A stretch of 64,000 nucleotides of DNA, taken from contig JAJJXM010000060.1 of the NCBI GenBank assembly GCA_024516155.1, positions 310,001 to 374,000 of the forward strand, written 5' to 3'. The number at the start of each line of letters is the position of its first letter. The first letter of the stretch is position 1. A program made the position numbers and the translations under genes. The notes beneath the pieces are model-generated. The model was not told where the DNA came from. It saw only the letters and a list, made by a program, of their open reading frames with translations, and did no database searches. The stretch comes from Pyronema omphalodes (lineage: Eukaryota > Ascomycota > Pezizomycetes > Pezizales > Pyronemataceae). Below are positions 23,514 through 35,467 of the stretch, piece after piece.

Positions 23514-24471
23514 TTACGCATCCTGAGCCTCAGCTTTCTTCGCCGCAGCTCTGGGTGTCTTAGGCTTCATGGCCTCAGCACCGTGAAGAGCCTTTGCGCG
23601 CTGGATCTGCCATTTGGGCTCGATCATACCGAACTGCAGTAGAAGAAAAAAAAGTAAAGTCAGCTTGATGATCTCCAATCCCTTCACCCCAATCCCTCAA
23701 ACACCCATTACATAGCTTCCACCGGATTCGCCAAACAACCCAAACTCCCGGAAAGCACAGCCGCCTCTTCCCACAACAAATACAGCCCAAATGATAGGAA
23801 ATCATCATACCATAGCCAAAAGTCTCCACACAGGATCCGAAGGCTGAGCTCCAACTCCGAGCCAGTACTTGGCACGAACAGTGTCAAGCTGGATATCTTT
23901 TACGGGCTTTCCGTCGCCACCAGGAGCGGGCTTAGGGATGGGGTCGTAGGTTCCGATAACCTCGATGGGGCGGGCGTTACGAGCAGTACTATGAGGGTAT
24001 ACCATCAGCATTTTGCACAGGATCTTTCTTCCAGCCCCATGATTCAATTCCAATGCTGTGTGCTCCACCCAGCTTCCAGCCAGCTTCAAGATTAACTCAA
24101 ACTTAAGCTTGCTACTGCTATGGTCTTGAGTGAATCTTCAAGGGCTCCGCTTTGCCTCAGTCACATAATCCGCAAACCCCTCCACGCGCCCCACGGTACT
24201 CTACAATTGCTGTAGTACGTTCCGATCCTTCGTATAGATACTGTGCAGAACATCGTAGGGGGCGCGATGGGGCGTTTCTGTATGTGACATCGGCATCGGC
24301 ATCGGCATCGGCGAGAAAAGCTGGCCGAACCGGGTTCGCACGCAGCAAGGACCGATCATTCGCGGGGCTGCGGAATAGCAAATTGCAAACATACCGCGCA
24401 TGCTGCACAACAATATTGTAGACAGGAGCGTGACGCTTTCCGAAGCGCGCAAGACGTAGGCGAACGACCAT
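23514..24471 (-). CDS. MRPS16: Mitochondrial small ribosomal subunit protein bS16m
   Basis: This is the mitochondrial version of bacterial ribosomal protein bS16, a 16S/15S rRNA-binding protein of the small subunit. The model is complement(join(23514..23633, 23811..23988, 24395..24471)), 124 aa. The N-terminus MVVRLRLARFGKRHAPVYNI is the canonical bS16 start. It continues VVQHARTARNARPIEVIGTY, DPIPKP, and a segment YWLGVGAQPSDPVWRLLAM matching the conserved W-GAQPSD-V motif. A basic Ala/Lys tail (KTPRAAAKKAEAQDA) extends beyond the bacterial length. The first intron is 406 nt, the longest in the window, and contains four ATCGGC repeats; the second is 177 nt. No separate cleavable presequence is visible, as is usual for this protein. 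Confidence 0.95.
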
Positions 24472-24936
24472 TTTGTTTTCTGTAGGAGTTTAGGATTTCG
24501 GGGGTGTCGTCGGCGAGGTGCGATCTGATGCGTGATGGTGAGACGGGAATTTTTGGCGATAGTATCACGTGAGTACAGGGATAAGGCGGGGACTAAAGAA
24601 ATAGGGTGGGGGAGGGCGAACGGCATGGAGAGGGGAGCTTGGAAATTGCGTTTATGGACACCATATGTACAATCTTTTTTGAGGACCCACTTGAGATACA
24701 TTTATTTTTGGATTGGAATTTGGAAATTTTTGGTTTTTGGGTCAGTCGAACCGAAAAATGTGGGGATCGTCAACTGAACATCCGCTTCGTGTCTCGGACA
24801 CCGGAGAAATGATGTAATGCCGTGGATCACTTGGACGTGGCGACGTCCACTCACTCTACAAAATCATCACCGTCTCAACAACCATAACATCACCTTGTAC
24901 AAGCTTTTTACAATCTTACACACCATCACCTTGAAA
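24472..24936. promoter_or_regulatory. Bidirectional promoter, MRPS16 and NNR epimerase
   Basis: This is the gap between divergent genes. No coding sequence is seen. A TCACGTGA-like stretch (ATCACGTGAG at 24564-24573) is a plausible E-box. Confidence 0.5.
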
Positions 24937-26080
24937 ATGACAACAGCACTTCGAGTAAGCTTTGTTTTTATTTTATTTTTCATAGTCTGTACTCTGCACC
25001 ATGACTAACGAAACACAAGACTCTCTCAGCCAAAGCAGCCGCGGACTTGGACCGTGAGCTTATGAGCTCTGGAGCATTTTCCCTGGATCAGTTGATGGAA
25101 CTAGCTGGGTAGGTTTTCGACTGCTGGAGAAATGTAGGGGAAGATTGGCAATAGTTAATATGAAATAGGCTTTCGGTTTCTCAAGCTGTGTACCGTCTTC
25201 ACCCTCCAAGCTCTAAGCCTAAGGTCTTGATTGCTTGTGGCCCGTATGTACCCACTACCGCTTTACCGCTCTAACCGCCATAATTCCCTACACGATATCA
25301 TCTATCTGTGAGATCTGTAAGATCTATAAGAGATGTAAGAGATGTATAAGGTGTAACACTACTGACACCACAGCTTATAGAGGTAACAATGGCGGAGACG
25401 GTCTCGTAGCAGCTCGTCATTTATACCATTACAAATACCAACCATCAATCTACTACCCGAAACAACCGAAAAATGAACTTTACGAACGTCTGGTAGCTCA
25501 ACTAAAGGATCTTGGAATTCCGTTTGTAACGGACTTTCATGCTGCCCTAAAGGATACGCACCAGGTTGTTGATGCGATTTTCGGTGAGTTATTACCCATG
25601 CCTACATTCCTTATCTATTCGTGCGATTGTTGCTCCAACATTCCATTCCATGACAGCTGTTCCCAATTTACGCCTATAATTTAACAATCCTTTGCTGACC
25701 AATCAATTCTCCTTCTAGGTTTCAGTTTCACAGGCGAAGTACGGGAGCCATTCCCCAGCGTTATTGCCGCCCTAGCAGCAACCTCGTTACCCGTACTCTC
25801 TGTTGACGCCCCATCATCTTGGGACATAGAAAACGGACCTCCATCTTCTGGACCCGGTAAGGGTTTTCATCCAGCCGCTTTAATTAGTTTAACTGCCCCG
25901 AAGCCGTTGGTGAAACATTTTAAGGGAAGGCACTTTGTTGGTGGAAGGTTCCTGAGTAAGAAGACGGCGGATAAGTATGGCATTGATGTGCCGGAGTATG
26001 AAGGTATTGATCAGGTTAAGGAGTTGGGCCAGGGGTGGTTGAGGGCTTGGATGAGGGGAGCGGATGAAGATGGGAATTAG
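24937..26080 (+). CDS. NAD(P)H-hydrate epimerase (YjeF_N domain)
   Basis: A metabolite-repair enzyme that interconverts R- and S-epimers of damaged, hydrated NAD(P)H so that the S-specific dehydratase can restore the cofactor. The model is join(24937..24954, 25020..25108, 25169..25243, 25381..25583, 25719..26080), 248 aa. The first exon is only 18 nt (MTTALR). Conserved blocks are SAKAAADLDRELMSSGAFSL, DQLMELAGLSVSQAVY, CGPGNNGGDGLVAARHL (the nucleotide-binding loop, GNNGGDG at about 62-68), VDAIFGFSFTGEVREPF, LSVDAPSSWDIENG and LISLTAPKPLVKHFKGRHFV. These match the YjeF N-terminal domain of yeast YNL200C and animal NAXE across their full length. All introns are GT-AG. Confidence 0.95.
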
Positions 26081-26601
26081 AAATGTGGAAGCGAGAAATT
26101 GGGAAAAGAAGAGGATGCATGGAAGAGAATTTGTAGCATTTGGAGTAAGGAATACCGAATTTTTGATTCTTATCATGAAGTATCACACTGCTTTTGCCGG
26201 CGGGGATGGTAGATTCGAAACCACCCCAGATGTTTCCACCTGATAATCATCTAGAAGTGAGAAATTTGTTTGCACATTTCTATACTGAAACTTGGATATG
26301 GCATCTTTTAAAATAGCAGGACAGACATAGGAATCAGAGACTATAGCTGTATGTTCCATTTACCTTCGAGATTAATGGCTCATAGATTTCTAAGTACGAA
26401 TTGAAAAACGAAACCCGCAATATTCATATACAATCAATTCTACTATTCACCATCTCAATGACCCTGAAGTTTCCTAGAAAAACCATCTATAATGGAAAAC
26501 GAGATGGATGATTAGCTGCTGCTGCTACGGGGCTCCATCTTTTTTTTAACCGTTGTGCTCTCTCGAATTCTGTCTACCCGTCGTGGAAGTAACCTATTGC
26601 G
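26081..26601. other. Intergenic region
   Basis: This region holds the 3' UTR of the epimerase gene and the promoter of the next gene. No coding or RNA gene is seen. Confidence 0.6.
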
Positions 26602-29370
26602 ATGGAGCTCTACCCATCAATATCAGCCCTAGTGCTACCTCCCCCGCAGACTGCTTCACATCCTCACTCTTATCACGCTCATTCACCCCGTTACTTCATT
26701 ATCCAGCTTAACCACCAGTATCTCAACCCTTCCTCTTACCTATCACCAAGACCTGTCTTACCAATGAATAGCTACACCAATCTCCACAATACAGAATCTG
26801 AAGGACCCCGGTACACGCAAAGTATCAACTCCCTCACCCACCTCTTAACCTACAGCAGTCCTCCTCCAAATCGCACTGTCAATTCAGACAGTCCCCCTGA
26901 ATCCCAAGAAACGCAGACTGTTAGCTCTGCAACAAATTCCTCGGCCGGTTCGACCCGCCATCCAAGTCCCACTGTGAGCTCAAATAGTTCCCACACCGAC
27001 AGATACGCCTCTCAGAATTCACAGAACAATCAAGAATCTCAGTCCTCTAGTGGCCTCCTCGACTCTGAATCCCGTGCAGAACGTCCGGCTCCTACTGTTA
27101 TACACCGCACCTTCTACCTCCCCAATTACGTTTACCATTCAACCCGTTACGACCGCCCCATAAACCTCCTTCAATCGGAACCAGCACCGCTAGTTCGTCC
27201 TCGTCTCACACGCGCAAATCTTGAATCATTACCAGGGAACACTCCCTTTAATTCAGCTGTACCGAATCCGTCAGGAAGTCCCCCAGAGACTATCGTTTCC
27301 GATCCGCCAGTACATATCCTCGATAGACCTATTACTCCACCAAGAGATTATAGTGAAGCAAGAACTATTCATCCAGCTGGGATATTTCCTGGTTATCAGA
27401 GTGTAACGTCATTGGAACGGCCCAACCCTCAGCAACTGATACGACCTGGACCTCAGCATCCATACGGCCCTCCTCCTCCATATACTCCCGGAGACGGACC
27501 AAGTCCTCCATATTCACCTCCTGCACCCACACCTCCCGCACCTATAACTCCCACATCTATACCTCCCACATCTATACCTCCTGCACCCATACCTCCTGCA
27601 CCCGTAACTGCGTCTAGACCGCCCCAATCTTTAAATATTTTGATACCGGCCCTAACACCACAGCGTCCGGATCCATCTGTACAGAGACCGGTACTCGTTT
27701 CACCAGTGGTCAGACCTACTTCAACTACCCCTGTTGAAAGAACAACTTTACACACGCCTGTAGAAAGACCGCCTGCACCAAGACCGTCTGTACCAACGGG
27801 CATTGTCAGACCAAGGAATAATTTTTCGTCTGAGGTGAACCAGATCTTATACGAGGTTGTAAATTATCATATAAGAGCTTGGCAAACGATGCAACAGTGC
27901 TGGAACCGACAGAGAATGCAGTTGGATGTGGAATCCAGAGGGTTGCAGCAAGGTGCAGTTTTACCGACTATTTCCCAGGCTGCTGGTAGTCAACCTTCCA
28001 ATGCGCCAAGGAGAGGGATGATTTGGGGTAAGATTGAGATTAGTGAAGCATTCCAGTGGGCAACTCACATGGAGGCTTTGGAGAAGCAGGAGTTCTGGAG
28101 TGATGCACATAAGAAGGAGTTTGAGAAGCTGAAAACAACTTTTGAGATGGAGTGGAGAAAATTGTTCTTGAGGTGTAAGGAGGAGATGAAGTTTACGAAG
28201 AAGAGGTTTAGAAAAGAGAAAGAACAGCAAAGTCGGGAGTTTCATGAAGAGTTTACAAGGAGACTTGAGTGGGGCGGTGATAGTGAGTTGGTTTTAGTCA
28301 TGGGAAATGATTCAATGCTAACGGCTGAGCAGATTGTTTTACACGGCTTAGTCCAACTGATCGGGTTATCTTTATCCAGCGGTTATCGAGAAATCCCAAT
28401 TGGCAAAACTCGAAGTTTCCGCTGATCAATCAGTTCTTTGCCAACTACCCCACTCAACCGATCTGGAGCATCGTAGCGTCGTTTTATCACACGCTTGAGT
28501 TCACATTTATGCAGAATAAACACTTGGAACAGATTAAACAAATGTGTAAGTCCCTCTCTATTGAGATAGTTGGTAGTAGTTATGTGGTGACTGGGGGTAT
28601 GGAAGATGGGGTGATGATAGATGAACTAATGCATCTCGTAAACCACAGGGGACATCTACGAAATAAATTACAACCTTTTCTACGCCACCCACCTCTTACG
28701 GAAAAAGCATCAGCCCTACCTTACTACAATATCAGGTTGGATTTAGGGAACCCAACCTACTACTCAAGCACCTTTTCCTCCTCAAGCCTCTCCAGACCCC
28801 GCTTCTGGCAACGTTGCATCCACCGGAGAAGCCCCTTTCAATACCCCCGACATCACCCAATGGTCACTCGAACTCCATCGTAAAAGAAAATTGCTACAAT
28901 TCACCACAGTCCGCAGCATCTACCGGGTGTGTAAACAATGGAATTTCCAGTTCCCTCTCGACTTTTGCCCCGGCGGCATGACACCAATGGAATATTTCCA
29001 ACCCCTCAGTTTACCGCCCGGAAAATGCGAGTATAATCTCGACGGAACTGTTGGAAACTTCTTAGATGTCTTCAAAAGATCGGATTATAAGTTCAAAAAA
29101 GGAACAGAAATGGCAAATGAAGTAATGAAGTGGATTGAAGAGATGATGGAATTACAAGCTGAGGATTTGACGGGGTATTATAAGGAGAAACCTTGGAAAA
29201 AGCGGCTAGAGGAATTGTGGACTAAGTTTGGACCTGCTGTTGTGGAGCCGGAAAGAGTGGTCATTGAGGAACAGGAACAGCGTGAGCAAAGTCCTCAGTT
29301 GTCTGAAGAAGAAGAGGCGAGGAATCTTACGGTATTTACTACTCCTCCAGTTTTGGCTATGTCGGTGTAG
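26602..29370 (+). CDS. Large hypothetical protein, Pro-rich N-terminus and coiled coil
   Basis: I do not recognise this product. The model is join(26602..28282, 28333..28545, 28649..28735, 28787..29370), 854 aa. The first 400 residues are disordered and rich in Pro, Ser and Thr, with a tandem TPPAPITPTSIPPTSIPPAP-type repeat (about 27520-27620). A charged helical segment follows (about 490-560, with WRKLFLRCKEEMKFTKKRFR). A folded-looking C-terminal half then contains SPTDRVIFIQRLSRNPNWQN, PIWSIVASFYHTLEF and PLDFCPGGMTPMEYFQPLSL. The first intron (50 nt, GTGAGT, GCTAAC branch) and second intron (103 nt) are convincing. The third is weaker: it has a GTTGGA donor and removes an in-frame TAG at 28744-28746. 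If it is not spliced, the gene is interrupted. Function is unknown. Confidence 0.7.
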
Positions 29371-30715
29371 AGATGTTAGGTAATTTTTAGCTGATTTTTG
29401 ATAGATGCAATGGGCTAGAACATGAGATTCTAGAAGCAGGGCAGAAGGAGCGCAATAGGAGAGGCCGGGAGAGGCGGGAGAGGCGGGAGAGGAGGGAGAG
29501 GGCGCAGAGGGTGGGAGAGTCGTATATATAAGCGTATAACCGCATCGGTAAAAGATTGGGGATATGAAGTGGCGGCAGGTGTATGAGTAGGAGAAGTGAA
29601 TGCGGAAAGCTTGTATGAGTATTATTGTTTCATGCACTACTGGTATATATTCTTTCAGTGTGGTGGGATGAATCAAGAGAAGGTCTAGGTTGTTTCCGTA
29701 ATACTATCTCTCAGAAACGATGAAATTCGATTCGTGATGACTGAGTGACTGAATGACTGAATGACTGAATGACTGAATGACTGAATGCCTTGATGATGAG
29801 TCGATGAATCTGTGCTGCATACAATCACCCATCACCCATCACCCACCATCCATCTCTCCATAACAACAAAAAACATAGCGTATACACAGCTCTACCATAC
29901 AAAAGTCTCGACATCAAGGGGCTTATCCACTTATTGAAATAAGTTTCCGTTGTAATTTGTAAATGTGGGTCTTTGTGAGGATTTTGAAATTTTGAAATTT
30001 GATGATTTGGTAATTCAAAAATTTGATGATTTGGTAATTTGAAAGTTTTTTATTTTATTTTATGTTTTTATTTTTTTATTTTTATTTTCTATATTTCCCA
30101 TCGACGAATTTTACCATAAGTAATCAACCAACCGACCGATCGACCAACCAACCGACCAACCAATAACGCAACTATACAACAACGATAACAACAACAAAGA
30201 CAAAATCAATGCATAACCTCCATAAGATTCCATATCCAACAACCACAATAGTATCCCCGAATATCACAAAAAAAGAAAAAAAAAAAAAAAAAAAAAGACG
30301 ACAAAACAATATCATCGCAGAAAAAAAAGAAAGAAAGAAAGTAAAATAAAATATAAAATAAAAAAACGAAAAGAATGTACTTCATCGCGTATCACCCGAC
30401 GATGAGGGAAATCGAAGAAAAGGCAAAAAACAAAACAGAGAGAGAAAAAAAGAGAAAAATCCGCTAAAATACAAATCGCTATGTTCATCTTCCCGCCATG
30501 TATGCATGCTATTATTTTCAAAAAAAAATACACTAAGCTCGTTATTAGACATTGTTTTCATCTATCAGAGATTGTTCTATCACTAGTCCCAGAGGTTGGT
30601 AGTCCTGAATCACCACAGATCTCCTCTTCAATTGACGCTTAGTCCACGTTTCAGATCTGTGAGTTTCGTAGTCCAAATTCTTTGCACTGTACTAGCCCCT
30701 TCTTCTTCCCAGCTT
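29371..30715. other. Simple-sequence-rich intergenic region
   Basis: Convergent gap with no gene. It holds a purine repeat (GGAGAGGCGG-like, about 29455-29515), TGAATGAC repeats (about 29743-29790), duplicated AATTTGATGATTTGGTAATT (about 29996-30040), CAACCGAC repeats (about 30126-30165), and a near-pure A tract at 30268-30296. Confidence 0.7.
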
Positions 30716-32029
30716 TTATAACAAGACCCTCGACGGCATTTTGGAGAATCTCCTCTCATTAACCGGCTCCGGCATAACCTCAGGGACAACTTCAGGATTC
30801 TGTCTCATCTGAGGACGTGTCTGAACATTACTTGACAATCTCGAGTCGTAGTAGGAATCGTAGAAATCCCCCAATGAGTTTGAAGAGGCTCTAGTCTTGC
30901 CCTTTCCGTTTTTCGGCGGTGATTCGGTGGGATATGCAAGTCCGATTTGGTCTTGTGAAGTCTGGTCGAGAGAGCTGACTGAAGACTGGGCGGAATGAGA
31001 GGACCCGGTAGGGATATCTATTGACTCTAGTTAGAAAATTCATTTCCAATGCCTTAGGAATAAAGGGACATACAACGGCCCTGTTGAGGAGTAAGAAATT
31101 TCTGAAACGTAAGTCCTGGAGTAGTAGGTCTTGCAGCGGCCGGAGGAGTCTGGATTTCCTGACTAGGTCGTTCAGAGCCAGAACCAGAAGGATCCTCAGT
31201 CTTCCAGAAGGGCTCTTTCTTCGCCGTAAAATCACCAAAATCAAAGCTCTCAACCGAGCCCTCGCTAGGCTTGCTTGCATGATTTGGAATGGTAGAACTG
31301 CTGCTTGACCCGGGACTATGTCTCGCGTTCAGCGGTCCAGCCCTAGGACTTGCGGGAACAGCCACCGACATATCAACCTCATTTCTGAGAGACTTGGATG
31401 AGCTTCCCAAGTTGTCGGTGGATTTTGGGGGGCTATTGCTAGGGCTGCCAACGGCGTTATCAAGCTCGATGGCAAGGGTACTCTGCATAGAAGCCGCTGT
31501 AGAGGCGGTGATGGACCTAGCCGGAGTTTTTCCGTAGGGAATACGATTTACGGTAAGTGTCGAAACACTGGCGGATTGGAGCTTGGGTGTGGTTGGTCGA
31601 GATTGAGGGAGTCCTGCGGTGAAGCCATGCTCTAAGGCACGAATGCCGAATAGATCTCCTTCTTCATCGCCTTGCTTGGTGAGGGCCTCCTGCTCCAGGC
31701 GTTCGACATCGATGTCCGCTTCTTTAGCTTTTAAGGTCTGGTGGGGTTAGAGTCTTTGTATGGAAAAGTGCCGATGGGGATAACGTACGGCAGATATCTT
31801 TTTGGTCCTGCGTTATGTCAGTGGTTGTCAAATATCAAGAAGCCATAGAACATACCTTCGCTTTTGTATATAAAGTCGAATGAATGCATAGGTAGTAACT
31901 ACTGCAATCAGAGCTCCAAGTACAACACTATTCCGAGCTCGTCAGCAATTTGTCGATCAAGATCTCCAAGAGCGGCACTTACGCATATTTGACACCAAGA
32001 TTTTGGTCTCCGAACCAGTTTCCACTCAT
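30716..32029 (-). CDS. Single-pass membrane protein of unknown function
   Basis: The product is not recognised. The model is complement(join(30716..31017, 31074..31737, 31789..31807, 31856..31927, 31983..32029)), 367 aa. The N-terminus is short (MSGNWFGDQNLGVKY). One hydrophobic helix follows (AVVLGALIAVVTTYAFIRLY, about residues 16-36), then a basic stop-transfer patch (IQKRRTKK). The rest is a long, Ser/Pro-rich cytosolic tail with many possible phosphorylation sites. The third exon is just 19 nt. By the positive-inside rule the tail should face the cytosol. The tail has a short EKEADIDVERLEQEAL-like helix, then disorder to the end (RRFSKMPSRVLL). It could be a receptor adaptor or tether, but nothing in the sequence decides this. 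Confidence 0.75.
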
Positions 32030-33970
32030 ATCGGAGGGTAGTTGTGTAGATTAAGAAATATTTCTCTCCAGCTCTGTGTTAAGGATATATTTTTGATATC
32101 AGGGAGATGCTGGTTTCTCCCTTGCAAGTTGATGCTAAAATAGAAGTATAGTCGTGATAGAAATAGTATTTAAACACAACAGATGCAGTGTAAAGTTTCG
32201 AAAGAGTGTGGGGGGTCGAAATGACAATAACGACAGGACGTATCAGACGAGAAATCAAGTACAGCAGCTATCTTCCGAGAGTGATCATATTCTTTCCAGT
32301 TCGTACGGAGGGTTTGGCGGACGTAGAACCCAAGTAATAGAATCGGTGAAGAGAAATTTCTTTGTCGGAAGGTGAAGGTTGAGGTGGAGGATGGGGGTGG
32401 TGAGAGGCGAAGTCGACAGCAACACGAGGACAGCGGATCTCAGCGGATAGATGCAGCGGGGCGGCAGCGACTTTGACGACGACGATATTAGGTACCGGGA
32501 ACTACAAAGAGTGCATGTATGACTTTCAATAGCAAGTGCGAGAGAATCATAAATGAATGAAAAAAGCAGGAGGAAGGAACTTAACCGCAAGGGCCCGTCT
32601 TGAATCAACCCTCACATCATGCCAAGGAGGGGCCAATATATTTTTCAGTACCTGCATCTCAACCCAGCGAGCGAGCTTAAACGGTAGGAACGCCATCGCG
32701 ACAGGCGATTGTCCAACGAGATGTTGTACCGGCGAGAACAGTTTTCTACATGGCACTTTTGATAGACACACTATGATGCGCCGAACCTAAGGAACCAGAT
32801 ACGCCGGACCATGGGGTATCTCAGAATCCCAGAAAAGTGATCATGCCGATTAGAGTGTAGCCACAAAAACCGGCGTGTTGGAGTTTAACGAATTTCGACA
32901 AAACCTTGGTTCCGAAGAGATTATTTCTCACCACTCCAGGCGAAATTCCTAGGAGCATCACTAGCGATAGCTCAATCTGCTTACTACATCGGGGGACCCA
33001 CTATATCCCACTATATGTAAATGTTTCTATCTTTATATTTCATTCAACCCTTTTTGGGATTTTTGCTCCGTGAATCCGTGAATATTTTGATCCGGCGATA
33101 GCAGGATACCAGGTTATGGATTTTAAGTGGTCGAGAAGCGCTGATGTTCGTTGAACAGGGTTTAATGCATATAGCGAGTGCTAATGACCGCCCGCTAAAC
33201 AACGCCGCTAAAATCGGGGCGGCAGATCTATTCTCTGCGTTGCGACCAAGCCGAATGCATACGATACGACGTACTGTACGTACGGACCAAGCCCTAACTT
33301 CGGAGAATTAGTAAACCATACTGGAACCACCGGTGCCAAATCTTCAAGATATCTAACGAGTAGTCCTTAGGTTTCGTCAAAGGGCAAAATTTATTTTTAA
33401 CTATTTATCGTCACATACATATTCCTTCACAGTAAGTATGTACACAGTATTCGGTTGACTTACCGGAACCCACCGAAAACAATATATCACAAGTTGGAGA
33501 TAAATTGTGAATCCAATCTACATACATACACGATCGATATCATCCGGTAAACCTGGTATGTATGTAGCTTATCCGGTAAATAAATTGAACCTGATTACTG
33601 CCTGCCAAACTTGGAGGAATTTTGATCAAGAGGACAACTGTACTGACTAGAGGGAGTGGCAATATCATAACGCCCCTTTGAGTAGACGAATAGCTTCACA
33701 ATCACTTCATAGTCACTTTGTAGTTACTTCTCAGTCGCTCGCTTTGCCTCCCAGATTCTGCACGCGGTCGCGCTTACGATTCTTAATCGGCTCTATCTAG
33801 TGGACGATAGCAGATAGCAGATAGCATTAGCCACCTACGATAGTGGCGGACGGCTTCTGCACAGTTGTAACTTGCAGCACCATGCAGCACAAGTCCAAGA
33901 TGGCAAACCAAGGTAGAGGTCCACCATACAGTCCATGAAATCTTAGCTCATGACCGTTAAAACCCCCTCT
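32030..33970. other. Gene-free intergenic region
   Basis: About 1.9 kb with no supported gene between the membrane-protein promoter and mobile-element copy 2. It contains palindromic GTACGTACTGTACGTAC-like sequence near 33268-33290 and short CAGATAGC repeats near 33807-33825. Confidence 0.6.
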
Positions 33971-35467
33971 TACGGCAATGCATTTGTACATGGAGGGCCA
34001 AAAGAATTTTGCCACAAAACCAACACTCCATGCACGTCGCATGCACAACATCCAACAAGTGCACTTTCCACTACCCATGACCTACAAGCCACAAAAACCG
34101 CTGACTAAACCACAGGCTGTGGCGCTCCATAAAATCGGAAGCGCGCAGCAAGTACATTTGTGATCTAAATGGCACAGAATATTATTAAGCGCAAATAAAA
34201 CAATGATAAAATCGATGATATCGATATTTTAAAGCGCACATAACACAGTAGTTAGAAAAATGAATAGAAAGGCAGTAATGCTACAGAAAATTCTGTATAA
34301 CAGCGCGTATAAAAGTAAATAATGATCAGTAAAATGTAGAGATTCTCTTGGGTTCGGGGCTCAGAGTAAGATATTAGAGAATTAGAGGTATTCCTGTTTT
34401 GACCACTGGCATAGAAGAAATCAAGACCGTACTGTTGTGAATATGACTTAAAACAAACAATAAAGTCACCATCAGTATGGTTTTTGCTTTCATTTTTTCT
34501 TTATTTTGTCTTTTCTCTACAGATTCTTGCTTATTATGTCCGTGAAGATCTCTTTAGCTCCTTTAATAGGTAAATCTTGATATGTATGTCACAAAACTTT
34601 CAAAAACACATCACACATATAGAATTAGCATTACTCTCGCGTCCAAGACTCCAAAAGAATTACACAAAGCATTCTGGACAAAAAAAACCCCCTAAATGTA
34701 AAACCTAAAAAAAGCTTATGATGCCACGGAGAAAAAAATGATTTCACCGTTAATCAAATTAAAACGCCTCGCATTTCCCTTCCTTCGATCGCCACTAAAT
34801 CATTCCACTATGTATATGCAGTGAAGAAAGACAGCATTAAATATAAATGGAGCAGCCGCTTCTCAAGGCAATCAACCGTGACATCATTCCGTTGCTAAAA
34901 GAAAAGTCTGTTGTTTCTATGAAGTTTCAATAGGTGCTGTGGTGTTTCTATGGGGGAAAAACTACGATAGCTCAGAATATCAGCAAGAAAATCCTTTCTC
35001 CACTCCATTTATCTACTATTCTTAGGGCTGTAATGTAAAATCTCATCCTGCATCACTCCATTTGTATTCATTCATCGTACAGACTGCTTTGTCTGCGCTC
35101 ATAGAATATTCGGTTATATCTAAATCACCACTATTACTATCTCAACAGCCACTGCAGAACCGTCCATCAATGTTTTTCTAATGACGACTGTGTTATTTGC
35201 GCTTTATAGTCTTGATGTCTTTTACTTAAAAATTGTTTGATTTACGCTTAAGAAGATTTTGTGTCATTTGGATTACCACTATATATATGTAATGCGCGTT
35301 TCCGTGGTTTAGTCAGCGGTGTGGTATGGTTGGGGCAACGGTGTCTGTGGCTGGTGGGTGGTAGTGCGTGAAAGTGCACTTGTTGGATGTTGTGCATGCG
35401 ACATACATCTGGTGTTGGTTCGGTGGCAAAATTCTTTTGGCCCTCCATGTACAAATGCATTGCCGTA
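33971..35467. mobile_element. Non-autonomous TIR element, copy 2 (1497 bp)
   Basis: Same family and orientation as the element at 18562-20041. It begins TACGGCAATGCATTTGTA and ends with its inverse. The flanks are CCTCT at 33966-33970 and 35468-35472, a 5-bp target duplication different from that of copy 1, so this is an independent insertion and not a segmental copy. By eye the two copies are roughly 97% identical over their length, differing by scattered substitutions and small indels, for example an extra 8 bp near 34649. No transposase frame is present. Confidence 0.9.

Noticed and set aside
27453..27803. Gly/Val-rich antisense frame over the Pro-rich gene
   Set aside because: Reverse complement of proline repeats; no independent support.
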